NCBI RefSeq assembly: GCF_001676785.2
Contig: NZ_CP015910.2
Span: forward strand, 930,001 to 994,000
Source of the DNA: Brachyspira hyodysenteriae ATCC 27164
Lineage (GTDB): Bacteria; Spirochaetota; Brachyspiria; Brachyspirales; Brachyspiraceae
DNA length: 64,000 nucleotides
Direction of reading: 5' to 3'
Made by a program: the position numbers and the translations under genes. Every line of letters starts with the position of its first letter. The stretch's first letter is position 1. This document shows positions 25,499 to 34,516 of the stretch, in pieces. The notes beneath the pieces were generated by a model that had not been told where the DNA came from, made no database searches, and saw nothing but the letters and a program-made list of their open reading frames with translations.

Positions 25499-25541
25499 AG
25501 AAATAGTTTATCTTTTATTTTAGATGACTATTTCTTTTTTA
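25499..25541 (+). terminator. Intrinsic terminator after outer-membrane paralogue 2
   Basis: A 9-bp stem AGAAATAGT / ACTATTTCT with further partial pairing inside, followed by TTTTTTATTTTT. Confidence 0.75.
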
Positions 25542-25570
25542 TTTTTATTATTTAGTTGTAGGTTTATACT

Positions 25571-26173
25571 ATGAATAATGATATTAATAAAATTATGGAA
25601 ATTGCTAATAATAATCAGAAAAAAGCATTTAGTATTATAAAAGAGCTTGATATTGAGAAAACTTTTAAAAATATTGGAGCAAGAATTAATTTAGTTGGTT
25701 CTTTAAAAATGGGATTATTGATGAAAAATATGGATATTGATTTTCATGTATATAGTTCAACTCTTAATATAGAAAAAAGTTTTTCAGCGATATCAAAAAT
25801 AGCATCTAATAATAAAATACAAAAAGTAACATATAGTAATCTAATAGAAACGGATGAGCATTGTATAGAATGGCATTTATTTTATCAAGGCAATGATATA
25901 GATAATAATGAAATTTGGCAGATTGATATTATTCATATATTAGAAGGTTCTTATTATGACGGATATTTTGAAAAAGTTTCTGATGATATTATGAGTATGC
26001 TTACTGAAGAAAAAAGAAATATAATATTAAAATTAAAATATGAAACTCCTGACAATATAAAAATAATGGGAATAGAATATTATAAGGCTGTTTTAAAATA
26101 TGATATTAAAACTTTTGATGAGTTTATAAAATGGAGAGATAAACAATTATTTAATGGCATAATAGAATTTTAA
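25571..26173 (+). CDS. Nucleotidyltransferase-like protein
   Basis: The 200-residue protein has GARINLVGSLKMGLLMKNMDIDFHVYS at residues 36-60. This matches the G-S-x(10-12)-D-x-D pattern of the nucleotidyltransferase superfamily, in which the two Asp residues bind metal. A third acidic strand may be 'WQIDIIHIL' near residue 118. The C-terminal helices (EEKRNIILKLKYETP, YYKAVLKYDIKTFDEFIKW) resemble the adaptor part of small aminoglycoside or MNT-type enzymes. Substrate unknown. Its start has weak upstream signals. It abuts the convergent glycosyltransferase. Confidence 0.6.
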   Translation: MNNDINKIMEIANNNQKKAFSIIKELDIEKTFKNIGARINLVGSLKMGLLMKNMDIDFHVYSSTLNIEKSFSAISKIASNNKIQKVTYSNLIETDEHCIEWHLFYQGNDIDNNEIWQIDIIHILEGSYYDGYFEKVSDDIMSMLTEEKRNIILKLKYETPDNIKIMGIEYYKAVLKYDIKTFDEFIKWRDKQLFNGIIEF

Positions 26174-26175
26174 AT

Positions 26176-27015
26176 TTATTTTTTATTATCTTTATAAACA
26201 TTTTCTTTTTTTGATATATTAAATTTTGAAAGTATATAAACTACACCTATTAAAAATCTTAAAAAGTACATTGATATTGAATAGATAGGGTGTAGTAATA
26301 ATTTTTTCCATTTTCCTTTTTCTATATATACTCCAAAGTAGCGGTAGAACATACCAAATTGTTTTTTAGTTGTTTCATCATGTCCCCATTTTTTGAAATA
26401 GTTATCAAAATTAGATGCATAATAACTTTTTTTAACTATATATTGTTTTAGAGTATGATTTTCATGATGAAATAATGGAGATTTTATTATGTCAACTTGT
26501 CCTATTTCTTTTATTCTTCTGTCTATATCCCAATCTTCTGTGCCATTTAAGTTTAAATCAAATCCGCCTATTTTTATGAATGCCTCTCTTCTAAAGAATC
26601 TTACAGCATCTATTACTGTGGCATCATAAAAAGAACGTTCAAAACTTCTTACTCTGTTAAAAAAACTGTTTCCATAAATTTTTTCTGGTATATAAATAGC
26701 CTGAACATCTTTATTATTTTCAAAAATTTCTAAGCATTCTGTTATAACATTTTCTGATAAAGTCATATCAACATCTAAAAATCCTATTATTTCGCCGCTT
26801 GACATTTCAGCTCCATAATTTCTTTGTGCAGAACGTTCAGGGCCTTTAATAAAAGTTTTTGCTCCCAATTCTTTGGCTATTTCAACAGTTCTATCAGTTG
26901 AGCTATTATCTACCAATATTACTTCTGTGTCTTTATAGTTAGAGTTTTTTACTGCATTGATACAATCAGCAATGAAATTTTCTGAGTTTTTAGTCGTTAT
27001 AATTATGCTTACCAT
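26176..27015 (-). CDS. Glycosyltransferase family 2
   Basis: The 279-residue protein carries a GT-A fold: 'SIIITTKNSENFIADCINAVKNSNY', 'EVILVDNSSTDRTVEIAKELGA', and a DxD motif in 'GEIIGFLDVDMTLSENVI' near residue 75. 'FDLNLNGTEDWDIDRRIKEIG' near 150-170 is the ED acceptor/base region. A hydrophobic segment near residue 250 suggests membrane attachment. It probably adds a sugar to an envelope glycan, but there are no sugar-biosynthesis neighbours except the aminotransferase at 29480. Confidence 0.88.
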   Translation of the reverse strand: MVSIIITTKNSENFIADCINAVKNSNYKDTEVILVDNSSTDRTVEIAKELGAKTFIKGPERSAQRNYGAEMSSGEIIGFLDVDMTLSENVITECLEIFENNKDVQAIYIPEKIYGNSFFNRVRSFERSFYDATVIDAVRFFRREAFIKIGGFDLNLNGTEDWDIDRRIKEIGQVDIIKSPLFHHENHTLKQYIVKKSYYASNFDNYFKKWGHDETTKKQFGMFYRYFGVYIEKGKWKKLLLHPIYSISMYFLRFLIGVVYILSKFNISKKENVYKDNKK

Positions 27016-27124
27016 TTATTTACCAATTTTTATTTATAATGCATAAATAATATATTCATAATAAAAAAATAACAATATAATTTAATTATTTTTAATTTTA
27101 TAGATGTGTAAATTATAATAAAAA

Positions 27125-27457
27125 GCGGAGCTATAAGCCGTATTCTGTCATTTAAGGTAAACATTTATCTACGCATTATATCACTACAATGCTTTAGCGA
27201 GCCACCTGAAACATAGGAAAAGGGCAATCCGTTTCTGTTTGCTCTTGCCTCTCATGGGGTTTACACTGCCATTCATGTCGCCATAAATGCGGTATGCTCT
27301 TACCATGCCTTTTCACCCTTACCAAATTGGCGGTATATTTTCTGCTGCACTTTCCATAGGCTTTCGCCTTCAAGCCGTTAGCTTGCATGAAGCCCTTTAG
27401 AGGTACGGACTTTCCTCAGTATTAGTTACTTAAATACCGCGTTTACCCACTCCGCAT
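27125..27457 (-). ncRNA. rnpB: RNase P RNA
   Basis: The minus strand has the hallmarks of bacterial RNase P RNA, the catalytic subunit that matures tRNA 5' ends. GAGGAAAGTCC lies near the 5' end, and ACAGAATACGGCTTATAG near the 3' end. The ends GCGGAG and CTCCGC pair as helix P1. The length, about 333 nt, is normal. A promoter lies directly upstream. A coding frame of 64 codons within it is a false lead. Confidence 0.95.
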
Positions 27458-27465
27458 AGTCAATT

Positions 27466-27494
27466 ACTTTATTATGAAAACTACAAAATGTCAA
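27466..27494 (-). promoter_or_regulatory. rnpB promoter
   Basis: On the minus strand TTGACA (27494-27489), a 17-base spacer and TAAAGT (27471-27466), ending about nine bases before the start of the RNA. Confidence 0.65.
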
Positions 27495-27744
27495 TCATTA
27501 TTTTTATTATTATACTAGTACATACCTAGTGGCTTTGTATTGCTTAAATACAAAATATAATGAAAAAATCATCTACATTATTATTAATAAATAATATATT
27601 TAGTAGATAAAAAGAACATAATAATATAATTGCTTTATATATAGATAGAAAAATATACTCCTTAAAAAAATTTTGAGGTTATGATTAAGCTTTATAATCT
27701 TTTGAAAGAGAATTTATAATTATTAAATGTATGCTTATTACATA

Positions 27745-28456
27745 CTAAAAATTTTTAAGTTTGTCATTTTTTATTCAACTTTTTCCCGCCGTACACGCTC
27801 TGCGGACTTCGTCAAAGTTGCTGCCGCAGGCACGCTTCGCGAAAGTGCAAGGTATAAGATTAGTACTAAATAATACTAAAATTGTCTTATATGTAAGATA
27901 ACCTATTAAATTAAAGTCCTATATGTAGTCTTTCGCGAAGCGTATCCGAGCCTGTCGAGGATATAAGCTTCTTTGTGGCAATACCATACCTAAAGGTACT
28001 CCTTTTAGTCGCAAAAGAACTGGGGTGCTGCACGCTGTGTACTTCGTAAGGGCAAAGCCCTGCAAATATTTAAAAAAATAATAAAATAATTTTTAACAAA
28101 ATATAGTTGTTTATGTATATACTAAAAATTTTTAAGTTTGTCAACTGATGAACTTTATGTAAATTTTATCAACTTTTTTGTCGCACAAAAAAGTTGCAAA
28201 AAACGCAATTGCTAGAACTTTATATTAAAAACATGCCTATTAAATATATGGTATATCCTATAAAAATGCAGTTCTTCGCGAAGCGTATCCGAGCCTGTCG
28301 AGGATATAAGGTTCTTTTATACCAATACCGAAAGGTACCTACTCGGTAAAAGAACTGGGGTGCTTGCGTAAGCACGCAGAGCGGTGGGCAAAGCCCTGCA
28401 GATATTTAAAATTTAAAAAAATTATTTCTGACAAAATATAGTTGTTTAGGTATATA
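27745..28456. repeat. Composite GC-richer repeat region without genes
   Basis: The 1-kb gap between rnpB and 28466 holds no credible gene. Blocks recur 335-342 bases apart. TTCGCGAAGCGTATCCGAGC, which continues into CTGTCGAGGATATAAG, starts at 27932 and 28274. AAAAGAACTGGGGTGCT occurs at about 28013 and 28348, and GGGCAAAGCCCTGCA at about 28050 and 28387. A block beginning CTAAAAATTTTTAAGTTTGT occurs near 27747 and 28121. TTCGCGAA and GGGCAAAGCCC are self-complementary. The G+C-rich stretches contrast with the AT-rich surroundings. The blocks suggest duplication of a mobile or recombinogenic intergenic unit. Confidence 0.8.
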
Positions 28457-28465
28457 CTATATTTT

Positions 28466-29233
28466 CTATCTAATTATATCTATTAATATTTTCAATGTAG
28501 TTAGTAAGGAAATAGTTACGAATATTGGTTTTATAACTTTTATTCCTTTCTTTATAGCGAATTTAGCACCGAAGTAAGTTGATGTCATTATAAAAGGTAT
28601 AACGAATATACCAGCCATATAGTTAACTTTTCCCTCTATAGCAAATATTATTAATGAACATAAATTGCTTGTAAAATTCAAAGCCTTAGCATTACCAGAT
28701 GCAAGAAGAAAATCCATTTTGAAATAAAGTACAAAAAACATTATTAAAAAACTTCCTGTACCTGGTCCGAATACAGCATCATAAAAACCTAAAAGAAAAG
28801 CAAAAAACATTCCTATTATATAGTTTTTAGTTTTAAGATTATTTTCATCGAATTTATTTTCCGTACCGAAAGTTTTTGAAAATAAAGTATATATACCGAC
28901 TGCCAAAATAAGTATCATTATCAATGGCTGTAATATTTTTGCATCTATAAGTACAATAACTTGAACACCTACAATAGAACCTAATATTGTCATAGGTATT
29001 AAAAATTTTATTAATTTAGAAGTAAGTTTTCCATTTTTGAAGAATGTAAATGCAGAAACTATAGCTCCTGAAGTAGATGTAAATTTATTTGTAGCCAAAG
29101 CAGTATGAGGAGGAATACCGGCTATTAAATATGCTGGCAAACTTATAAGTCCGCCGCCACCCGCAGCAGCATCAACGAAACCGGCTATAGAACAGCCTAT
29201 TATTATAATTATTAAATTTTCTATACTCAGCAT
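28466..29233 (-). CDS. TSUP family permease (TauE/SafE)
   Basis: The 255-residue protein has about eight membrane segments. The N-terminal half holds 'GFVDAAAGGGGLISLPAYLIAGIPPHTALATNKFTS', the Gly-rich TauE/SafE signature, repeated in degenerate form as 'GFYDAVFGPGTGSFLIMFFV' in the C-terminal half. TSUP proteins export or import sulfur-containing or carboxylate anions such as sulfite or sulfoacetate. No sulfur genes lie close by. The substrate is unresolved. Confidence 0.88.
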   Translation of the reverse strand: MLSIENLIIIIIGCSIAGFVDAAAGGGGLISLPAYLIAGIPPHTALATNKFTSTSGAIVSAFTFFKNGKLTSKLIKFLIPMTILGSIVGVQVIVLIDAKILQPLIMILILAVGIYTLFSKTFGTENKFDENNLKTKNYIIGMFFAFLLGFYDAVFGPGTGSFLIMFFVLYFKMDFLLASGNAKALNFTSNLCSLIIFAIEGKVNYMAGIFVIPFIMTSTYFGAKFAIKKGIKVIKPIFVTISLLTTLKILIDIIR

Positions 29234-29479
29234 AATATCAGTACCACTACTTTTTTATATTATAAGGCAATTATAAAAATTGGAGCATCTGTAGGTTTAT
29301 TTTACAGAGCTTTTAAAAAATAATTTTTATTAGCAATAGATATTATATCTTTGATGATTTTTTGTCAAATAATTTATTATGAATTCTTATTGATTTATTT
29401 TTTATATGTTATATATTTAGTAAACATAAGTTTTAATTATGTAAACTAAACATAATATTTTAAATATAAAGGATTAAGC

Positions 29480-30691
29480 ATGAATAAGAAAATACCTTTT
29501 TCACCTCCGGATATAACAGATAGTGAAATAGAGGCTGTAGTTAATGTATTAAAATCAGGCTGGATTACAACAGGACCGGTAAATAAAGAATTTGAAGAAG
29601 AGCTCTGTAAATATATAGATGTAAAAAGAGTAAAGTTATTGTCCAGCGCTACATCAGCTATGGAATTGGCATTGAAAATATTCGGAATAGGTGAGGGTGA
29701 TGAAGTAATAGTACCTGCTTATACTTATGCTTCTACTGCAAATGTTGTAGTTCATTTGGGTGCTAAAGTGGTATTTATAGATGCTAAAGAAGATGATTTT
29801 AATATAGATTTAGAAAGACTTGAAAAAGCGATTACTAATAAAACCAAAGCTGTTATTGCAGTGGACATTGGTGGGATGCCTTGCGATTATGATGCTATTA
29901 TAAAAATTTTAGAAAGCAAAAAAGAATTATTTAATGCATCAGAAAATAAATATCAAAAAGAATTAAAAAGACCATTATTTTTACTCGATGCTGCTCATTC
30001 AATAGGTACTATTTATAAAGGAAAAAGAACAGGTTCACAGGCTGATATGTCTTCTTTCTCTTTTCATGCTGTAAAAAATATAACAACTTCAGAAGGCGGA
30101 GCATTATCTTTTAATGATATAGGCAATATAAATGCTGATGATATATATAAAGAAATTTCTGTATTATCTTTACATGGACAAAATAAAAGTGCTTTCGATA
30201 AAAACAAAGGCGGTAAAGGAGCTTGGAGATATAATATAGAATTAGCTGGTTATAAATGTAATATGAGCGATTTGCATGCTGCTATTGGATTATCTCAGCT
30301 TAGAAGATATGATTCAATGCTTAATCATAGAAAAAAAATTGTAAGTATTTATAATGATATTTTAAGTAAAAACAGCAGAATAATACTCCCTAATTTTAAA
30401 AATAATGAAACAGAATCTTCTTATCATCTTTATTTGATGAGAGTAAAAGATTTTGAGGAAGATGACAGAGATTTGCTTATAGATAAAATGTCAGAATTTG
30501 GCATAACATTGAATGTTCATTATTTACCTTTGCCTGCACATAAGGCTTATATAGATTTAGGATATAATATTGATGATTATAAAAATGCATTTAATTTATA
30601 TAAAAATCAGATAACATTGCCTTTATACAGCACATTAAAGGAAGAAGATGCTGAATATATAGCTCTTAATATAATAAAGTATTTGGATTAA
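29480..30691 (+). CDS. DegT/DnrJ/EryC1/StrS aminotransferase
   Basis: This PLP enzyme of 403 residues transfers an amino group to a keto-sugar nucleotide in surface-glycan biosynthesis. It has 'FSPPDITDSEIEAVVNVLKSGWITTGP', 'LLSSATSAMELALKIFGIG', 'VIVPAYTYASTANVV', 'LLDAAHSIGT' and the Lys of the Schiff base in 'SFHAVKNITTSEGGAL' near residue 197. The C-terminal domain contains 'YHLYLMRV' and 'LNVHYLPLPAHKAY'. AAAGGATTAAGC precedes ATG. No glycan cluster surrounds it. The exact sugar is unknown. Confidence 0.9.
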   Translation: MNKKIPFSPPDITDSEIEAVVNVLKSGWITTGPVNKEFEEELCKYIDVKRVKLLSSATSAMELALKIFGIGEGDEVIVPAYTYASTANVVVHLGAKVVFIDAKEDDFNIDLERLEKAITNKTKAVIAVDIGGMPCDYDAIIKILESKKELFNASENKYQKELKRPLFLLDAAHSIGTIYKGKRTGSQADMSSFSFHAVKNITTSEGGALSFNDIGNINADDIYKEISVLSLHGQNKSAFDKNKGGKGAWRYNIELAGYKCNMSDLHAAIGLSQLRRYDSMLNHRKKIVSIYNDILSKNSRIILPNFKNNETESSYHLYLMRVKDFEEDDRDLLIDKMSEFGITLNVHYLPLPAHKAYIDLGYNIDDYKNAFNLYKNQITLPLYSTLKEEDAEYIALNIIKYLD

Positions 30692-30794
30692 TTTTTACAT
30701 ATTATATTTTTTATAATATGATTGATTTTAATATTAAAATTTTTATAAAATCATAAATATTTACTTTTATTTTCTTTTTGTTATAATTTTTTTT

Positions 30795-31382
30795 ATGAGA
30801 AATATTAACAGAATGAATGATTACTTTGTGCGTTATCTTTTAGGCTCTATTGGTAATGAAGATATACTTGAAAATATAGTTAATTGTGTTCTCAGAGATT
30901 CTGGTTTTGAGGAAGTTTATAATTTAGAAATAATTAATCCGCATAATCTGCCTGAAAACATTAATTTAAAAGAGTCGGTTCTTGATGTTAAAGCAATTAC
31001 TAAAGATAATAAAAAAATTATTATAGAAATACAATTATCAGGAAATATAGATTTTGTTAAAAGGATATACTATTATATTTCAAAAAATATTGTTAGTGAA
31101 TTAAATGAAAATGAATCCTATGATATTATTAGTCAGGTTATAAGTATTAATTTTGTAAATTTTAATATGGACTTTGGAGATGAAGGCAAAGCTCATAGAT
31201 GTTTTAAGCTTATAGATATTCAAAATCATGATGTATCATTGGATATTATTCAAATGCATATAATAGAAATACCAAGATTTATAAAAATATTGAATAATTC
31301 AAATTTAGATGATATTAAAAGAAATAAAATATTATCTTGGATTGAATTTTTTACAGTAAAGGATTTAGATAAAGTTAAATAA
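30795..31382 (+). CDS. Rpn-family PD-(D/E)XK nuclease, N-terminal part (interrupted gene)
   Basis: The 195-residue product begins MRNINRMNDYFVRYLLGS, typical of the Rpn/PDDEXK_2 family (recombination-promoting nuclease, formerly called transposase). The catalytic region is 'ESVLDVKAITKDNKKIIIEIQLS' near 55-78, with D-x(n)-E-x-Q as in the family. It stops at TAA 31380-31382, after which the same frame continues through a Lys/Glu-rich stretch into the next frame at 31407. The family usually forms a single protein of about 280-300 residues. TATAAT stands eight bases before ATG with no ribosome-binding site, which suggests leaderless translation. Confidence 0.75.
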   Translation: MRNINRMNDYFVRYLLGSIGNEDILENIVNCVLRDSGFEEVYNLEIINPHNLPENINLKESVLDVKAITKDNKKIIIEIQLSGNIDFVKRIYYYISKNIVSELNENESYDIISQVISINFVNFNMDFGDEGKAHRCFKLIDIQNHDVSLDIIQMHIIEIPRFIKILNNSNLDDIKRNKILSWIEFFTVKDLDKVK

Positions 31383-31406
31383 AAATTAAAGGAGATTAAT
31401 GAGATT

Positions 31407-31643
31407 ATGACTAAAGTAATAGATAAATATGAAAGATTTATATCAAGTGAAGAAGAGATGGAAGTTTATAATGCTAGAGATGTATTTTTATATGGACAAA
31501 CTTTAATGCTTAAAAGGGAAAGAGAAGAAGGTATAAAAGAAAATCAAATATTAATAGCTAAAAATATGAAAAATGATAAAGTAGATGTTAATACTATTTC
31601 TAAATATACAGGATTGAGTATAGAAGAAATAAAAAATTTGTGA
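31407..31643 (+). CDS. Rpn-family C-terminal part, separate frame after an in-frame stop
   Basis: The 78-residue product reads MTKVIDKYERFISSEEEMEV then a helical tail with 'KREREEGIKENQILIAKNM' and 'NTISKYTGLSIEEIKNL', the normal C-terminus of Rpn proteins. It is in the same frame as the upstream nuclease part; one TAA separates them. AAAGGAG lies 12 bases before ATG, so this fragment could be translated by itself. In enterobacterial Rpn systems an internally translated C-terminal product is reported to inhibit the full nuclease. Here the stop could be a decay mutation or a permanent separation of the two functions. Confidence 0.6.
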   Translation: MTKVIDKYERFISSEEEMEVYNARDVFLYGQTLMLKREREEGIKENQILIAKNMKNDKVDVNTISKYTGLSIEEIKNL

Positions 31644-31865
31644 GTTCATTACATTTGCTATAATGTCATGGGTTATTAAGGGATAAGTTTTTTCATAAGT
31701 GAAATAATAAATATAAAAACTATAATATAAATAAAAAATTGCTAGAGTATAGTAAGTTTTCAGAATGTTTGCAAAGTCATTTGCTAGATATAAACAGCTA
31801 ACAAATTTTTTATGTATAAATAAAGAAAACTATAATAAATATTCTTAAAATAATTATTAATAATA

Positions 31866-32816
31866 ATGTTGTATATTATAATCATAACTATAATACTATT
31901 TTCTGTATTAATTTTTTTATTTATTACACATATTAATATTGATAATAAAAAAAATGATTTAAATAATATTAATAATCCAAAAGAAGTATTAAGTATTATT
32001 TCTGTAAAGAATTATGATACTAAATTAATTAACATAATAAATACAACTAAAATATCAGGAATTATAATAAATATTGATGATTTGGATATTGATGATCTTG
32101 CTAATATTATCAAAAATATTAAAAGGAGTATTAATAGAAAAATATTTATAGCATTAGATCAGGATTATAAATCTACTTATAATATAGCCTATAATCAGAA
32201 GTTTAAAGTATATCCTAGTTATATAGGAGAGAGAAAGAGCGAAGAATATGCATACAAAATAGCATATGATAGAGCATTAAAATTAAAGTCATTAGGTATT
32301 AATATGATTTTATCACCTATATGTAATACCTATTGTAATGAAAAATCACATTTAAAAGAAAATATATTTACAAATGATAAAATACTTGCTTCAAGGCTTA
32401 TATATCAAACTGTAAAGGCACAAAAAGATGCAGGACTTATAACAGCATTAAAATATTTTCCAAAATACTATGATGATGAGTTATATATAGATAAAGAAAT
32501 AGATAATGTAGAAAATATATTGGATAATAGAGAAACATTTTTGGCAGGAATAAAAGCTAATGCTGATATTATAGTAATATCGCATATTAAAGATACTGAT
32601 AAATATAAAGATTTTCTTATTAACAATATGAAATTTAAAGGCATTATAATGACTGATTATATTAATGATAATAAAAATATAATTAGTTATGGAATAAATG
32701 TTTTTGCCTATAATTATTATAGAAACAAAAATATTAAAAATATGATAGAAAATAATTTAAAAGATACGGATCTGGAAGTATGTTCAAAAGTATTAAATTT
32801 AATAAAAAAATTGTAA
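31866..32816 (+). CDS. NagZ-like protein, catalytically degenerate (GH3 fold)
   Basis: The 316-residue product has one N-terminal membrane anchor (residues 2-22) and a TIM-barrel region that aligns with the following NagZ gene: 'EYAYKIAYDRALKLKSLGINMILSPIC', 'TVKAQKDAGLITALKYFP', 'GIKANADIIVISHIK', 'FKGIIMTDYIND'. The NagZ motif KHFPGHGDT...SH is replaced by KYFPKYYDDELYIDKEID, so the His/Asp acid-base pair is lost, while the nucleophile-equivalent Asp in MTDYI is kept. It is either a decayed duplicate or a binding protein without hydrolase activity. The reading frame is intact. It overlaps the NagZ gene by 37 bases. Confidence 0.75.
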   Translation: MLYIIIITIILFSVLIFLFITHINIDNKKNDLNNINNPKEVLSIISVKNYDTKLINIINTTKISGIIINIDDLDIDDLANIIKNIKRSINRKIFIALDQDYKSTYNIAYNQKFKVYPSYIGERKSEEYAYKIAYDRALKLKSLGINMILSPICNTYCNEKSHLKENIFTNDKILASRLIYQTVKAQKDAGLITALKYFPKYYDDELYIDKEIDNVENILDNRETFLAGIKANADIIVISHIKDTDKYKDFLINNMKFKGIIMTDYINDNKNIISYGINVFAYNYYRNKNIKNMIENNLKDTDLEVCSKVLNLIKKL

Positions 32817-33880
32817 AAACTATATTGTATTTGTTTTTTATATTATTATTTATTTATGCATGTAAAACAGCTTCAAATGTTATTGAAGAACGTGTATATA
32901 TAACAGAATTAAAAAAAGATTATCCTGATTTATCTGATTATATAGATAAAGTTGCTGAAATGGACAAAAAAGAGAGAAGAGGACTTCTTTTAATGGTAGG
33001 TATAAAGGATAAAGTACTTTCAGAGGAAACAATTAAAACTCTTAAAGATAATCATATAATGGGAGTCATACTTTTTGATTATAATATAAAAGATGAAAAA
33101 CAGTTAAAAAAATTAACATCAGATTTAAGAAAATATGTTAACCCAAATATGTTAATTTCTATAGATCAGGAAGGAGGAGAAGTTAATAGAATAAAATTTG
33201 ATAAATTAAAGGATATATCTCCAAAAAATATAGGCGATTCAAATAGTAATGAATATGCATATAATATAGCTTATCAAAAATCTAAGTTTTTATTGGATCT
33301 AGGTATTAATATGATATTAGGGCCTTTATGCGATATACCTAATGACAGCAATTCATATATATATAATAGAAGTTTTTCTACAAATATTAATATAGTATCT
33401 GAAATGGTTTCAAATACTGTGAAAGCTCAGAGAGATGCGGGTATAATAAGTGTATTAAAACATTTTCCAGGTCATGGAGATACTGCTGTCAATTCTCATA
33501 ATGATTTCCCTCATATTGATAAGACTACAAATGAATTGTTATCAAATGAATTTATTCCTTTTAAAAGCGGTATAGATGCAGGGGCAGAAATGGTTTTAGT
33601 AGCACATATAAAAAATAAATATATAGATAATAAAAATACGGCTAGTATGTCTAGAAAATATACTGATATCTTAGAAGAAGATTTAGGATTTGACGGCATT
33701 GTTATTACAGATGATTTAGCTATGACAGGAAGTATTGATAAAGGTATTAATTTTGGTATTAATTTGATAAGTAACGTATATGAGAATGTAGAATATATGT
33801 TTAAAGATATAGATGCTGACATACTCTCATGTGCGAGATTATTAAAAATAATTTCAGAAAATGATTTATCCCGCACATAG
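32780..33880 (+). CDS. nagZ: Beta-N-acetylhexosaminidase NagZ-like (GH3)
   Basis: NagZ removes N-acetylglucosamine from muropeptides and recycling intermediates. The 366-residue product has an N-terminal hydrophobic segment ending YAC (possible lipoprotein signal, Cys near 27). The GH3 motifs follow: 'MLISIDQEGGEVNRIKF', 'GINMILGPLCDIP', 'KHFPGHGDTAVNSHNDFPHID' near residues 223-243 and the nucleophile in 'FDGIVITDDLAMTGS'. NSH replaces the common DSH, so the Asp partner of the His is changed to Asn. A membrane-linked form suggests action on peptidoglycan outside the cytosol. Linked by overlap to the degenerate paralogue. Confidence 0.85.
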   Translation: MFKSIKFNKKIVKTILYLFFILLFIYACKTASNVIEERVYITELKKDYPDLSDYIDKVAEMDKKERRGLLLMVGIKDKVLSEETIKTLKDNHIMGVILFDYNIKDEKQLKKLTSDLRKYVNPNMLISIDQEGGEVNRIKFDKLKDISPKNIGDSNSNEYAYNIAYQKSKFLLDLGINMILGPLCDIPNDSNSYIYNRSFSTNINIVSEMVSNTVKAQRDAGIISVLKHFPGHGDTAVNSHNDFPHIDKTTNELLSNEFIPFKSGIDAGAEMVLVAHIKNKYIDNKNTASMSRKYTDILEEDLGFDGIVITDDLAMTGSIDKGINFGINLISNVYENVEYMFKDIDADILSCARLLKIISENDLSRT

Positions 33881-33894
33881 AAATATCATCAATT

Positions 33895-34191
33895 TCAATT
33901 GGCCTGCTTCTTTTTTCTATTGCTGTTAGGATTTCTCTTGTATGTTAGAGTTTCATCTAATCCTGATTTAACATATTCATTAATAATGTTTACAACAGTA
34001 TGGTAAGTAACATTATATTGTTTAGCTATATCAGTGTGAGTAAGTCCTGTATTTTTCTTTTCATCTAATGCCAAAATGATATTTGCTATAGAAATAAGTC
34101 TTTTTGATTTTCCTTCCTTTTTAATAAATTCTTTGATTTTTTCCTTTTCCTCTTCACTTAAGGATATCATATGCTTAGTTGTTATGCTCAT
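33895..34191 (-). CDS. Helix-turn-helix protein resembling the N-terminus of an IS630-type transposase
   Basis: The 98-residue product has 'ISLSEEEKEKIKEFIKKEGKSKRLISIANIILALDEKKNTGLTHTDIAKQYNVTYHTVVNIINEYVKSGLDETL', a helix-turn-helix arrangement typical of the DNA-binding start of IS630/Tc1-type transposases, with the R-I-I-L-L-D spacing of that group. The catalytic DDE part is absent and the frame ends at a Lys/Arg-rich tail. GGAGG stands before the start, so it is probably expressed. It may be a domesticated regulator or a transposon remnant. No inverted repeats were seen nearby. Confidence 0.65.
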   Translation of the reverse strand: MSITTKHMISLSEEEKEKIKEFIKKEGKSKRLISIANIILALDEKKNTGLTHTDIAKQYNVTYHTVVNIINEYVKSGLDETLTYKRNPNSNRKKKQAN

Positions 34192-34516
34192 TCGAACCTC
34201 CTATTAAAAGAATACATATAACTAACAATTAAGGATAAAGAGATTTTTAAGAATAAAATTATAAAAATATAGTCAAAGAATAAAATATATTTGCTAAAAT
34301 ATAAAAAATAATTTAGATACATTATATCGAAATATAAAATAATCTAATATATTTTTATTCCAATATATATTTTATAAACCCTTGTTGTATTAGAAAGATT
34401 ATCATAATATGAATAAAATATCAATATGAAAAAATAAAATTAGAATTTCGTATAAAAAATCTTACATTTATAACATAATTTCAGACAAAAAGAACATAAT
34501 AAATATTATTATTTTA
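34192..34516. other. AT-rich gap without identified features
   Basis: The 325 bases are AT-rich with no frame, hairpin terminator or repeat that I can support. The only clear sequence signal is the ribosome-binding site of the flanking minus-strand gene. Confidence 0.6.

Noticed and set aside
27194-27388. A 64-codon minus-strand frame
   Set aside because: It lies wholly inside the RNase P RNA.
29400-29460. A partial inverted repeat (GTAAACATAA / TTATGTAAAC) before the aminotransferase gene
   Set aside because: Only eight of ten positions pair in AT-rich DNA; too weak to call an operator.
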